Source: Streptomyces yangpuensis
Lineage (GTDB): Bacteria > Actinomycetota > Actinomycetes > Streptomycetales > Streptomycetaceae
Reading direction: 5' to 3'
Assembly (NCBI RefSeq): GCF_001005295.1
Contig: NZ_LBMK01000001.1
Span: 240,976-304,975, forward strand
DNA: 64,000 nucleotides
How positions within the stretch are numbered: position 1 is the first letter of the stretch; each line of letters begins with the position of its first letter. Position numbers and translations under genes: made by a program. This document shows positions 47,652-55,690 of this stretch, piece after piece. A model generated the notes under the pieces. The model had not been told where the DNA came from. It made no database searches and was given only the letters and a program-made list of their open reading frames with translations.

Positions 47652-48668
47652 ATGGCCGCACACAGCGCACACAGCGCACGCAGCCCACGCAGCCCACGCA
47701 CCGGGACGCGGGACCTGCGGGAGACCGCGCACGCCGCCCAGGTGCGGGAGCTGACCGCGGCCGGCGTACTGGAGGACCCGCGCTGGCGGGCGGCTTTCGC
47801 GGCCGTGCCCCGGCACGCCTTCGTTCCCTACTTCTGGGCCGACCGCGGCGCCGGCCACGAACGGCTCTGGGCCGAGGACCCCGACCCCGGGCAGCGCGCC
47901 CGCTGGCTGCGCGGGGTGTACGTGGATGCCCCCCTCGCCACCCGGCTGCGCGACGGCCGCCTGGTGTCCTCCAGCAGCCAGCCCTCCCTGATGGCGAAGA
48001 TGCTGACCGCCCTCGACGTGCGCGACGGCGACGACGTCCTGGAGATCGGCGCGGGCACCGGCTACAACGCGGCCCTGCTCTGCCACCGCCTCGGCGACGA
48101 GCACGTCACCACCGTGGACCTGGACGAGGAGATCACCGAGTCCGCCCGGGCGCACCTGGCCCGGCTCGGCTACCACCCCACGGTGGTCACCGGTGACGGC
48201 GCCCGCGGCTGCCCCGCCCGGGCGCCGTTCGACCGGATCCTGGTGACCTGCATGCTCCCGCTGGTCCCGCACACCTGGCTCGGCCAGTGCCGGCCCGGGG
48301 CCCGCATCCTGGCCCCGCTGTCGACCGGGCTGATCGCGCTCACGGTCCGGGACGCCGACTTCGCCGAGGGCCGCTTCCTGCACACCGCGGCCTACTTCGT
48401 CCCGCTGCGCGGGGCCACGGCCGTACCGCCGCGCGACCGGACGGCGATGGTGCGCGGGCTCCCGTACGAGCTGGTGGAGAACGAGCGCTTCCAGTTCATG
48501 CTCGTGCTGACCGCCGGGGTACTGCACCCCCGCGAGGCCCTGGACCTGTGGCGCAGCGAAGGCCGCCCAGGCCGCGAACGCTTCGGCGTCTCGGTCGGCC
48601 CGGAAGGCCAGTGGTCATGGCTGGACGACCCCCAGGGCCCCTACGTCTGGCCCCTGGGGGAAGCCTGA
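47652..48668 (+). CDS. Protein-L-isoaspartate methyltransferase-like SAM enzyme
   Basis: A 338-residue PCMT-fold methyltransferase. The SAM motif I is VLEIGAGTGYNAALL (near residue 135), with VDLDEEITESAR and GDGARG downstream. Before it, SSSSQPSLMAKML matches the substrate-side motif of the family. The C-terminal third is an extra domain of the larger actinobacterial type. The first ~15 residues (HSAHSARSPRSPR) are encoded by short tandem repeats. The stop TGA at 48666-48668 lies inside the left 21-bp direct repeat of the inserted block. Confidence 0.85.
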   Translation: MAAHSAHSARSPRSPRTGTRDLRETAHAAQVRELTAAGVLEDPRWRAAFAAVPRHAFVPYFWADRGAGHERLWAEDPDPGQRARWLRGVYVDAPLATRLRDGRLVSSSSQPSLMAKMLTALDVRDGDDVLEIGAGTGYNAALLCHRLGDEHVTTVDLDEEITESARAHLARLGYHPTVVTGDGARGCPARAPFDRILVTCMLPLVPHTWLGQCRPGARILAPLSTGLIALTVRDADFAEGRFLHTAAYFVPLRGATAVPPRDRTAMVRGLPYELVENERFQFMLVLTAGVLHPREALDLWRSEGRPGRERFGVSVGPEGQWSWLDDPQGPYVWPLGEA

Positions 48669-48685
48669 TCAGCCGCGGCGGATGG
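48665..48685. repeat. Left 21-bp direct repeat (att-like)
   Basis: Begins CTGATCAGCCGC and ends GGCGGATGG. It is identical to 53296-53316 over 21 bases, and no flanking base matches beyond that. It overlaps the stop codon of the methyltransferase gene. Confidence 0.9.
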
Positions 48686-48810
48686 CGTGTCCCATGGCCG
48701 GACGGTCCGAGCATGTCCGTGTTGACGCCCTTTCGAACTCCGGCGCAAAGCCGATCAGTTGGCGCTAGAGTTCCCGGGGAGACAAGATCGCGTCACATCC
48801 GGGGGCATCG

Positions 48811-49434
48811 TTGAATATCGGTTCAGAGCCGTCCGAGCACGGGATCGCGCTCGTCCTCGTCGCCGGCTATGCCGGATCCGGGAAGTCCGAAGCCGGAAAG
48901 ATGATGTCGCAGGCGACCGGCTGGCCGCTCCTGGACAAGGACACTTTGACGAGGCCGCTGACCGAGTCGCTGCTGACCCACCTCAACGGTGACCCCGACG
49001 ACCGGCAGAGCAGCGTCTACACCGGAACCGTGCGCCCGCTGGAGTACGAGTCCCTCATGAAGGCCTGCTGGGAGAACCTGGAGTGCGGGGTGCCGGTCGT
49101 CGCCGTGGCGCCCTTCCTCGCCGAGGTCGTGGACGAGCAGTGGGACGCCCGTACGCGTCGCCATTGCGCACGGCTGGGTGCGGGGCTGGAAGTGGTGTGG
49201 GTGGACAGCGACGCGTCATCGATGCGCGAGCGGCTGACCTCGCGCAACGCCGCCCGGGACACGTGGAAGCTCGCGAACTGGAGGCAGTACCTCGGCGCGA
49301 TCTCCCTTGAACGGCGTCCGGTCGGGGCCTTCCATCTCGTCGACAACCGGATTACGGCGATGACCCCGCTGGCGGAACAGGTCGAAACGGTGGCCGCCGC
49401 CCTGTCCGTTCGATACAGCGAGAGCTTGGGATGA
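48811..49434 (+). CDS. P-loop kinase-like protein of the island
   Basis: A 207-residue protein of the AAA_33/zeta-toxin-like P-loop kinase group. Walker A is GYAGSGKS at residues 19-26. A lid-type region with two Arg (SMRERLTSRNAARDTW) lies near residue 135, and VEVVWVDSDAS-like LEVVWVDSDASS holds a possible nucleotide base contact. It lacks motifs that would fix its substrate (a small metabolite or a nucleotide). It starts with TTG 48811. Its stop overlaps the next start by four bases (ATGA). Confidence 0.7.
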   Translation: MNIGSEPSEHGIALVLVAGYAGSGKSEAGKMMSQATGWPLLDKDTLTRPLTESLLTHLNGDPDDRQSSVYTGTVRPLEYESLMKACWENLECGVPVVAVAPFLAEVVDEQWDARTRRHCARLGAGLEVVWVDSDASSMRERLTSRNAARDTWKLANWRQYLGAISLERRPVGAFHLVDNRITAMTPLAEQVETVAAALSVRYSESLG

Positions 49435-50069
49435 GCATGCAGGAACGAGGCGCCGACGGCTTCGGCGGTGTGGTTCTCTTCGGTCCTCCGGCAGCGGGCA
49501 AGGACACCGTCAGTGCTGCGCTGACACGTCTGGACGACCGGTACGGCCAACTGACCAAGATCAAGGTCGGCTCCGGGCGGACCGCCGGCTATCGCATGGC
49601 CGATCACGCGGAGCTGGACGCTCTGCGCGCCGCTGGCCGTGTCGTCCTGGAGACCACCAGATACGGGAACACTTACGCGATCGACCGTGGCGACCTGGAT
49701 GCGATGACCGAAGCGGGCCGTGTCCCGCTCGTTCATCTGGGAAGTGTCGACCACCTGCGGACTTTCAACGCCGCCGTACGGGAGCCGTGGTTGTGCGTGC
49801 TCCTGTGGGTGCCCCGTGACGTGTGTGAGCAGAGGTCGAAGGAGAGGGGCGACCGGGACACCGCGGACCGGCTCGCCGCCTGGGACGAGGCACTGGCCGA
49901 TCTGAGGGCTGTGCCGGAGGGCGAGGAGCCGTTTCACCTCTCGATGCGTACCGATCACAGCGACCCGTCGGGGAGCGCCGCCCTCGTGGCGAAGGCGTAT
50001 GCGGAAAACGCTCGCCGCCCCGCTCTGTCCAGCTTGGCTGCCCTGCTGCGAGGCGCGGCCTCCGACTGA
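49431..50069 (+). CDS. Guanylate-kinase-like P-loop protein of the island
   Basis: A 212-residue protein with Walker A GPPAAGKDT at residues 18-26. It resembles guanylate kinase in the GMP-binding region: KIKVGSGRTAGYR (in place of the usual TTR-x-x-R-x-G-E), LETTRYGNTYAIDRGDLDAM and an acidic lid. The altered GMP loop means its nucleotide or other substrate may differ from that of the housekeeping enzyme. Translation is coupled to the preceding kinase. Confidence 0.72.
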   Translation: MSMQERGADGFGGVVLFGPPAAGKDTVSAALTRLDDRYGQLTKIKVGSGRTAGYRMADHAELDALRAAGRVVLETTRYGNTYAIDRGDLDAMTEAGRVPLVHLGSVDHLRTFNAAVREPWLCVLLWVPRDVCEQRSKERGDRDTADRLAAWDEALADLRAVPEGEEPFHLSMRTDHSDPSGSAALVAKAYAENARRPALSSLAALLRGAASD

Positions 50070-50132
50070 GGGTGAGCCGGACGGCGCGCCTCCGGGCATC
50101 GTTCCGTAGGACTTGGTGGGGGAGGGAAGTAC

Positions 50133-51650
50133 GTGGGGACGGTCAGGACGCTCGAAGCGCTGGCGCGTATGACGGACCTTGAATCTTCGGCAGGCCGTGA
50201 CCGCGACCTCACCCTGCGGCAGAGCGACATCGACGAGCCTTTGGTCCTGGATTCCCTGACCGCCGGTCGTTTGGCGCTGCACCGGGTGAACGTTGCGGGT
50301 GCCCTCACCGTGCGGTCGTGCGTCGTCGAGGAGCTCATCGTCGACCACTGCACCGCCGATGCGGTCCTGGTCAGCAACTCCCGGATCGGGCGGCTGATCA
50401 TCCGCAACACTCCGCGCAACACAGGGGTCGACGTCAGCGAATCCACCCTGGAGAGCCTGGACGTCCATTCCTGTGGGCCGACACGCTTCGAGGGCGTACG
50501 TGTCTCCGACTCGGTGCAGATCGCGGCGATGCGGGGTCCGGTCCAGCTCAGGCGTCTGCGGGCGGCGACCCTGGCCCTCCGCAGCCAGGCTGCCGTCGGC
50601 CGGCAGCGCAGGCCCGAGGTGTCCTTGGAGAGCGTGAACGTCAGCGAGATCATCACCCTAGACGACCTCTGGCTGGCTTCGCTCAGTCTCGACGAGGTGG
50701 ACGTCGCCGCGTTGCTCCTGCGCCGGGTCCGTGTGGATGCCCCCTTCCGGGGCACGGGGGTGCGCTGCCGGGACGGTCTTCGCATCAACGGAATGGTCGT
50801 CCCCGGCGAGGCGAGTGCGCTGCTCGACAGTGAGGTGCGAGGCCCCGTGGAGGTACGGGGTCTGCGCCATGAGGCGACGGTGCCGGCGCAGCGCCGGCCG
50901 GTCGAGGCAGGGGCCGCGCCCGCCACGGCCACCGCCACCGGTACAGGTACAGGTACTGCGGAGCTGGTCTTCCGTTCCTCCGTCATCTCCAGCCTCACCG
51001 CCAGCGCCGACGATGTCTCTCCGGTGGTGGTGGAGCTTGCCGACACGGCCGTGCGGGCCCTCGCCGTGCCCTCCGGCCCGGCCCGGTTCCGGCTCGCGGG
51101 AACGAGCAGCGTGCAGGAGGTCGATCTCGGCGATGTGGTCTTCCGGAACGACGAACAGGTCACCGGATTCATGGATCGCGTCTTCACCCGGGTCAGTCCG
51201 GGTGCCCTGGAGGCGGTGCGCTCCACGCTGACCCGACGCCGGCGCATGTCGGAGGGCGACCAGTTGTACTACTTCACCCGCCAGCGGGAGGCGGCCGAGC
51301 GCCCACTGCTGCGACGCCTGGTGGGGCGCGCTCTGTTCGGCGGTGTCCTGGGATGGGGAGTGCGGGCACGGAATCCGGCACGAACCCTGGGCGTTGCCAT
51401 GCTCTCCACAGCGACCCTCCTGCATCTCTCCGGAGCCGCACGCGGCCCACAGGGGGGTGGTCTTCTCGACGTGGTGGCTGCGGGGAAGGCGCTCGTACTG
51501 GCCTGCGCACTATGGCTGAACGTCGGTATGGGTGCTCCTTCGGAGCTGAAGACCCATGCCTGGACCGCCCTCGCGGTGTGCTGCGCCGGTGGCGGGCTGC
51601 TCTTCACGACCCTGACCGTGGGTATCGTCATCCGCAAACTGGTGCGCTGA
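50133..51650 (+). CDS. Repeat-rich (beta-helix-like) membrane protein of the island
   Basis: A 505-residue protein. Residues ~20-330 have an irregular repeat of short strands with Val/Leu/Ile at alternate positions and Arg/Asp/Ser turns (LTLRQSDIDEPLVLDSLTAG, LIIRNTPRN, LESLDVHSCG), reminiscent of right-handed beta-helix or polymer-forming folds. A Thr/Gly-rich break follows (ATATATGTGTGT). After an Arg-rich loop the C-terminus has three membrane helices (about residues 395-500). I recognise no family. GGGAGGG precedes the GTG. It may sit at the membrane and display a soluble repeat domain inside the cell. Confidence 0.7.
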   Translation: MGTVRTLEALARMTDLESSAGRDRDLTLRQSDIDEPLVLDSLTAGRLALHRVNVAGALTVRSCVVEELIVDHCTADAVLVSNSRIGRLIIRNTPRNTGVDVSESTLESLDVHSCGPTRFEGVRVSDSVQIAAMRGPVQLRRLRAATLALRSQAAVGRQRRPEVSLESVNVSEIITLDDLWLASLSLDEVDVAALLLRRVRVDAPFRGTGVRCRDGLRINGMVVPGEASALLDSEVRGPVEVRGLRHEATVPAQRRPVEAGAAPATATATGTGTGTAELVFRSSVISSLTASADDVSPVVVELADTAVRALAVPSGPARFRLAGTSSVQEVDLGDVVFRNDEQVTGFMDRVFTRVSPGALEAVRSTLTRRRRMSEGDQLYYFTRQREAAERPLLRRLVGRALFGGVLGWGVRARNPARTLGVAMLSTATLLHLSGAARGPQGGGLLDVVAAGKALVLACALWLNVGMGAPSELKTHAWTALAVCCAGGGLLFTTLTVGIVIRKLVR

Positions 51651-51686
51651 GGCGCGAATACCACTCCGGCAAGGGGTCCTGAGGGC

Positions 51687-52538
51687 TCACCCGTCGTCCG
51701 GGTCGCGGCGCAGCAGCGCCAAGGCCTCCTCGACACTGAGCGGGGTGTCGCGCGCCGTGGCCCAGCGTTCCAGCGTCGCTGCCGCAGCGAGCATCAGCTC
51801 GTCGGGGAGCCCGGCGTCGCTCAGCAGAGAAGCGGCGTCGGAGAGCTCGGGACCCCAGCGCCAGGCACGGGCAGCCGTCTTGGTGATGTATCCGGTCTCG
51901 GTGAGATAGCTGCTCGTTCGCTTCCCGGCGATGGCCAGCAGCTCCTCTCCGACACCGTGTGCCTGGGCGGCGCCGTAGGCGAGGGCGGCCAGCACCCGGG
52001 ACGTTTTCTGGTAGCTGGAATAGGCGAGCTTGAGCGCGGATGCCGCGCCCACTTCGGTGCCCAGGGTGCGCGTACGGATGTCCGTGCCTGTGAAGAGGCT
52101 CTCGACGGTTTCCGAGTGGGTCTGCTTTCCTGCCAGGTAGAGCGTCGCCGTCTTGCCTCCCACGGGGGGTGAGCCGACCACCGAGGCATCGATCGTCTCG
52201 GTGCCGGGGAGGAGCGCGGCGATACGTTTGACCCGCTCGGGGGAGATCGCGTTCGCCTCGACGTAGGTTCGCTCCGCGAAGCCGTGCGAGGCCACCAGGG
52301 TGGCAATCTCCGTGGCTGCGGCCGGTGGGCAGAGGGACAGCAGGATGTCCGCATGATCGAGCAGACTCGGCAGGCTGGCGGGCTTCAGGCCGGCGTGTTC
52401 GGCGCGCTTGCGGGAGGCTTCGCTGCGGCCGTCCGGACACCACAGGACCGTGATCCCGCGGGCGGTCAACTGGCTGCCGAAGGCGGCACCCATGCTGCCG
52501 GGGTGCAGTAGGCCCACAGTGGTGCCTTGCCGTGTCAT
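51687..52538 (-). CDS. 6-phosphogluconate/beta-hydroxyacid dehydrogenase-like NAD enzyme of the island
   Basis: A 283-residue Rossmann-fold oxidoreductase (NAD_binding_2/DUF1932 type). The dinucleotide motif is GLLHPGSMGAAFGSQL (residues 9-24), and ASVVGSPPVGGKTATLYLAG matches the family loop. The C-terminal all-helical domain has ASALKLAYSSYQKTSRVLAA, with the conserved Lys that acts in related beta-hydroxyacid dehydrogenases. The substrate is unknown. It is the first gene encountered on the minus-strand half of the island and converges with the beta-helix-like protein. Confidence 0.82.
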   Translation of the reverse strand: MTRQGTTVGLLHPGSMGAAFGSQLTARGITVLWCPDGRSEASRKRAEHAGLKPASLPSLLDHADILLSLCPPAAATEIATLVASHGFAERTYVEANAISPERVKRIAALLPGTETIDASVVGSPPVGGKTATLYLAGKQTHSETVESLFTGTDIRTRTLGTEVGAASALKLAYSSYQKTSRVLAALAYGAAQAHGVGEELLAIAGKRTSSYLTETGYITKTAARAWRWGPELSDAASLLSDAGLPDELMLAAAATLERWATARDTPLSVEEALALLRRDPDDG

Positions 52539-52548
52539 CGAGGCCTCC

Positions 52549-53199
52549 TCAGGCAGTCATGTTCAGGAGCAGCCGGATGGCCTGGAGCGCGGTGGGGGCC
52601 GTCCGGTCGGGGGCGGGCAGGTCTGCCGGCCAGCGGAGGGGGTCGCCGATCCACAAGGTGGCGAGTCCGGCGGCGCGGCCGCCCAAGATGTCCTTGGCGG
52701 GATCGTTGCCCACCATCCAGCCCCCGTTTCCCGGCACGGCGCCGCACAGCTCGGCAGCGGCGACGAACAGCCGGGGGTCGGGTTTGCGGACTCCTACCTC
52801 GGCGGAGACACAGACCGAGTGGACGTGGAGGGCGATTCCGGTGGAGCTGAGCTTGGCCCGCTGGATGTCGGCGGAGCCGTTTGTTGCGATGCCGATCCGC
52901 CAGCCGCGCCCCTCCAGCTCGTCCATGCCCTCCAGTAAGCCTGCCGGGCAGGAGGCGAGGGCAGCCATGTCCGACCGGTAGTCCTGCCACAGCTCCTGCG
53001 CCGGGGCGGTCAGTCCGTGAAGCCTGCGGATCGCCGAGAAGTCGGAGACGGTGGCCCGTTCCTCGAGTCGCGCGAGTACGTCCGCACGTCCGTCCGGGGT
53101 GAGGCCGTGACGTGATGAGAAGCGGGCCACGCTCGCTTCGAGCGCCCGTCGCCGATCGATGAGAGTGTCGTCGAGGTCGAAAAGGACAAGGCGCTGCAC
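52549..53199 (-). CDS. HAD-family phosphatase-like hydrolase of the island
   Basis: A 216-residue HAD hydrolase: motif I FDLDDTLID (residues 7-15), motif II IATNGS (near 104), motif III-like RKPDPRLF (near 143) and motif IV VGNDPAKDILGG (near 163). A helical cap lies between motif I and II, so it is a subclass I phosphatase acting on a small phosphorylated metabolite. The start is a GTG at 53199. It lies upstream of the NAD enzyme gene on the same strand with a 10-base gap, so the two are probably one transcript. Confidence 0.87.
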   Translation of the reverse strand: MQRLVLFDLDDTLIDRRRALEASVARFSSRHGLTPDGRADVLARLEERATVSDFSAIRRLHGLTAPAQELWQDYRSDMAALASCPAGLLEGMDELEGRGWRIGIATNGSADIQRAKLSSTGIALHVHSVCVSAEVGVRKPDPRLFVAAAELCGAVPGNGGWMVGNDPAKDILGGRAAGLATLWIGDPLRWPADLPAPDRTAPTALQAIRLLLNMTA

Positions 53200-53295
53200 G
53201 CGTTCAGACTAGTACCCGCACTTCGCCGGTCCGCCTGCCGAGATGGCGGTGGATCGCCGGACCCCGGAGGGCCCGGCGGCCGTGCACCGGGAGAG

Positions 53296-53316
53296 CTGAT
53301 CAGCCGCGGCGGATGG
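53296..53316. repeat. Right 21-bp direct repeat (native 3' end of the FHA gene)
   Basis: Identical to 48665-48685 over 21 bases. It encodes the last residues and the stop of the FHA-domain gene (on the minus strand: CCATCCGCCGCGGCTGATCA). Confidence 0.9.
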
Positions 53317-54286
53317 TGATCGTGGTCCAGGCTCCGACGTGGACGCGGTCGCCGTCGGAGAGGGGGACCGGGACGTAGGGCTGGATCGGGTCCTCGCCGC
53401 CGTTGATGGTGGTGCCGTTGGTGGAGTTCTGGTCGACCACCGCCCAGCTCATGTCGGGCTGCTGCACCAGCACCGCGTGCTGGTGGGAGACGCCAGGGTC
53501 CTCCGGGGGCACCGACAGGTCGATGTCCGGGGACTCGCCCGTGGAGGCGCGGCGGCGTCCGATGGTGATCTGGCCGCCGGACAGCGGGAGGTGCTGCTCC
53601 GGGGAGTACGCGGGCAGGTTGAGCCCGGTCGCCTCGGGGCCGCTGCGCTGCATCATCGCCATGAAGTACGAGCGGTCGGGGCCGATCGTCGCGCTCCAGG
53701 ACCCGCCCTGGGGCGGGAGGGGCTGGTACGACTGCGCCTGAGGCTGCGGCCGGCCGTAGTCCTGCTGGTACTCCTGGTACTGGGGCTGCTGCGGGGCCTG
53801 CTGGTACGCCGGCGGCGGCTCGTGCGCGGGCGGCGGCAGCAGCCAGTCGTCCTCGCGCTGGAGCGGCTCCGCCGGACGGTTGACCCGGGACGGCCGAGAG
53901 CCCTGGTACTCGAAGTGGTCCTGGCCGTACGTCCCAGGGCCCGGCACGGGCGGCGGGGGCGGGCTGCCCGGACGGGGCCCGGCAGCGGTACCGGCGACGC
54001 CGGGCGCCGGCGGCACCGGGTCCGAGACCGGAGGCGGGGTGTACGGGGTCGCCGAACGGGTCAGGAAGTTGTACCGGCACTCCTCGCAGAACGGGGCCAT
54101 GGCCTCGCGAGGGGTCCGGCACTGCGGGCAGAGCTCTGCCTGGGCGGTCGGTTCACCGGCGGTCGGGGGGAAGCCGTAGCCGTAGGAAGGCACGGCGGGG
54201 GGACCCTCAGGGGTACCCATGCGGTGGCCGCAGACCTCGCACCAGTCGTCGGAGGCGGACTGGTGCCCGTTCGGGCAGGTCGGCAT
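53300..54286 (-). CDS. FHA-domain protein with N-terminal zinc ribbons
   Basis: A 328-residue phosphothreonine-binding protein. Two zinc-ribbon-like knuckles lie at the start: CPNGHQSASDDWCEVCG and CPQCRTPREAMAPFCEECR. A Pro/Gln/Tyr-rich linker follows (YQQAPQQPQYQEYQQDYG), then a C-terminal FHA domain with ITIGRRRASTGESPDIDLS, PGVSHQHAVLVQQ and DQNSTNGTTINGG (residues ~235-328). ATG 54286 is used. It is the last gene of a signalling operon with kinase and phosphatase and probably reads phospho-threonines made by the PknG-like kinase. Its 3' end is the attachment site of the inserted island. Confidence 0.9.
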   Translation of the reverse strand: MPTCPNGHQSASDDWCEVCGHRMGTPEGPPAVPSYGYGFPPTAGEPTAQAELCPQCRTPREAMAPFCEECRYNFLTRSATPYTPPPVSDPVPPAPGVAGTAAGPRPGSPPPPPVPGPGTYGQDHFEYQGSRPSRVNRPAEPLQREDDWLLPPPAHEPPPAYQQAPQQPQYQEYQQDYGRPQPQAQSYQPLPPQGGSWSATIGPDRSYFMAMMQRSGPEATGLNLPAYSPEQHLPLSGGQITIGRRRASTGESPDIDLSVPPEDPGVSHQHAVLVQQPDMSWAVVDQNSTNGTTINGGEDPIQPYVPVPLSDGDRVHVGAWTTITIRRG

Positions 54287-54331
54287 GGCGGCTCTTCCCC
54301 CTTCTGCTCCCTGCGTCATCGCGGGAGGCTC

Positions 54332-55657
54332 TCAGAACTTCTTCACTCGGACGGTCTGCGTCGAACGTGTTTCGAGAGTCATCTCGTCGGCGTCGGCAAC
54401 CTTCGCTTTCAGCCGCACAGTACCCGCCACCGCGTCCACCACATCCACCACCTTCGACAGAAGTCGTGCTGTGTCGGCGTTCCCGGAGACGCTCGCCAGT
54501 TGTACGGCCCGTCCGAGTTTGGCGGTAGCGCCATCGACATCGCCCAGTTTGCGGGCTTCGAGGCCCTGCTGGATAGCCTGCGCCAGCTCCGCCTGCCCGG
54601 TGTAGTGGGCGACCTGCGGGTTGATGGCGGTGGACGCGGCCACGTCGTTGGTCCACACCGCGCGCACCAGGCCCTGGGCCAGGACGGCCTCCGGCTCGCC
54701 GCCCGTCGCCGGCCGCACCAGCGTGGCGCGGGAGGCGAGCATCTCCTGGCCGACGGCCGCGCCGGGGACCCGGACGCACACGTGGTACTCGCGGGACTCG
54801 TCGCCCCACGACCCGGTCGGATAGTCGCCCGCGCGCGGGCCCGTGTCGGTACGGCGGTCGGTCAGGTCCTGCACGGTGGGCGCGACCTGCTTGACGTACT
54901 GGATCTCCACGCCGACCGGGGTCCACAGGCGCAGCGAGACGTCCGCGACCTCCTTGCCCATGACCTGTTCCATCATGCGCGTGAAGTCCTCGGTGAGGTG
55001 GGCCGGGTCGGCCACGATGTCGGCGGAGCCGAGCAGGGCGCTCGCGATGCCGGTGACCTCCTTCACCTCCCAGTCGGTGCCCACGCCGCGGGCGTCGCAG
55101 GTGAAGCGGCCCGCGCAGGCGTCCAGGGTGGCGCGCAGGACGGCCGGTTCCTCGTGCTCGTTGCGTCCGTCGGTGAGCAGGATGCCGTGCCGGATCGCCG
55201 CGGTGGTGCCGCGCAGCAGGCCGTCGGCCAGGCGCAGCCAGGTGCCGATGGCGGTGCCGCCGCCGGCGCTGAGGCCGCGCAGGGCCTCCTTCGCCTCGGC
55301 CCGGGTGGCGGGACCGGCGACGGCGAGGCGGCCCAGGCCCGGGTAGACCTCCTTGGCCACGTGCGTGCCGGCGATCACCGCGAAGGCCGTGCCGTCGCGC
55401 AGGGTGTCGACGGCCGCGGCCGTGGCCTCGCGGGCGCCCCGCATCTTCTCCGCCGGGTACTCCATGGAGCCCGAGCAGTCGACCATGATCACGACGGCGG
55501 CCGTGCCGTCGGCGGGGGTCCCGCGGGTGACGCTGCCCCCGCCGGTGGCGGTGACGGTGACGATGGCGTGGACGTCCCGCCCGCCTTCGGGAAGGAACTC
55601 GTTCTGGTACACGTCCACGCTGAAGCGCGGTGCGCTCGGCTTGGCGAAATTCGCCAT
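54332..55657 (-). CDS. VWA (von Willebrand factor A) domain protein
   Basis: A 441-residue protein with an N-terminal VWA domain. Its MIDAS motif is DCSGSM (residues 60-65), with further metal contacts in SAGGGTAIGTWL and LLTDGRNEHEEP. The C-terminal half has beta-strand segments and a helical part (ALARAIQQGLEARKLGDVDGATAKLGRAV) resembling tetratricopeptide-like helices. There is no signal peptide. Cytoplasmic VWA proteins of this sort often accompany Ser/Thr kinase and phosphatase operons. It lies 33 bases from the PP2C gene and 45 from the FHA gene. Confidence 0.88.
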   Translation of the reverse strand: MANFAKPSAPRFSVDVYQNEFLPEGGRDVHAIVTVTATGGGSVTRGTPADGTAAVVIMVDCSGSMEYPAEKMRGAREATAAAVDTLRDGTAFAVIAGTHVAKEVYPGLGRLAVAGPATRAEAKEALRGLSAGGGTAIGTWLRLADGLLRGTTAAIRHGILLTDGRNEHEEPAVLRATLDACAGRFTCDARGVGTDWEVKEVTGIASALLGSADIVADPAHLTEDFTRMMEQVMGKEVADVSLRLWTPVGVEIQYVKQVAPTVQDLTDRRTDTGPRAGDYPTGSWGDESREYHVCVRVPGAAVGQEMLASRATLVRPATGGEPEAVLAQGLVRAVWTNDVAASTAINPQVAHYTGQAELAQAIQQGLEARKLGDVDGATAKLGRAVQLASVSGNADTARLLSKVVDVVDAVAGTVRLKAKVADADEMTLETRSTQTVRVKKF

Positions 55658-55690
55658 CGGCTGGACTCCTAGAGGGCTCGGGCAGGCGGG

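Larger units (their letters stand above)
48665..53316. mobile_element. Probable integrase-less inserted island of 4.6 kb
   Basis: A five-gene block between two exact 21-bp direct repeats. The right repeat is the authentic 3' end of the FHA gene, so the insertion left that gene intact, and the left repeat keeps the native stop of the methyltransferase gene. Removing the block (one repeat plus interior, 4631 bp) would restore a tight convergent pair whose stops overlap. No integrase, transposase or terminal inverted repeat is present, so mobility must come from outside. The interior has visibly lower third-position GC than the flanks. Small integrase-less elements have been described in actinobacteria, and this could be one of them (recall, not checked). 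Confidence 0.65.

Noticed and set aside
48665..53316. A conventional transposon
   Set aside because: The ends are direct, not inverted, repeats; no transposase is present; and 21 bp exceeds the usual target duplication.
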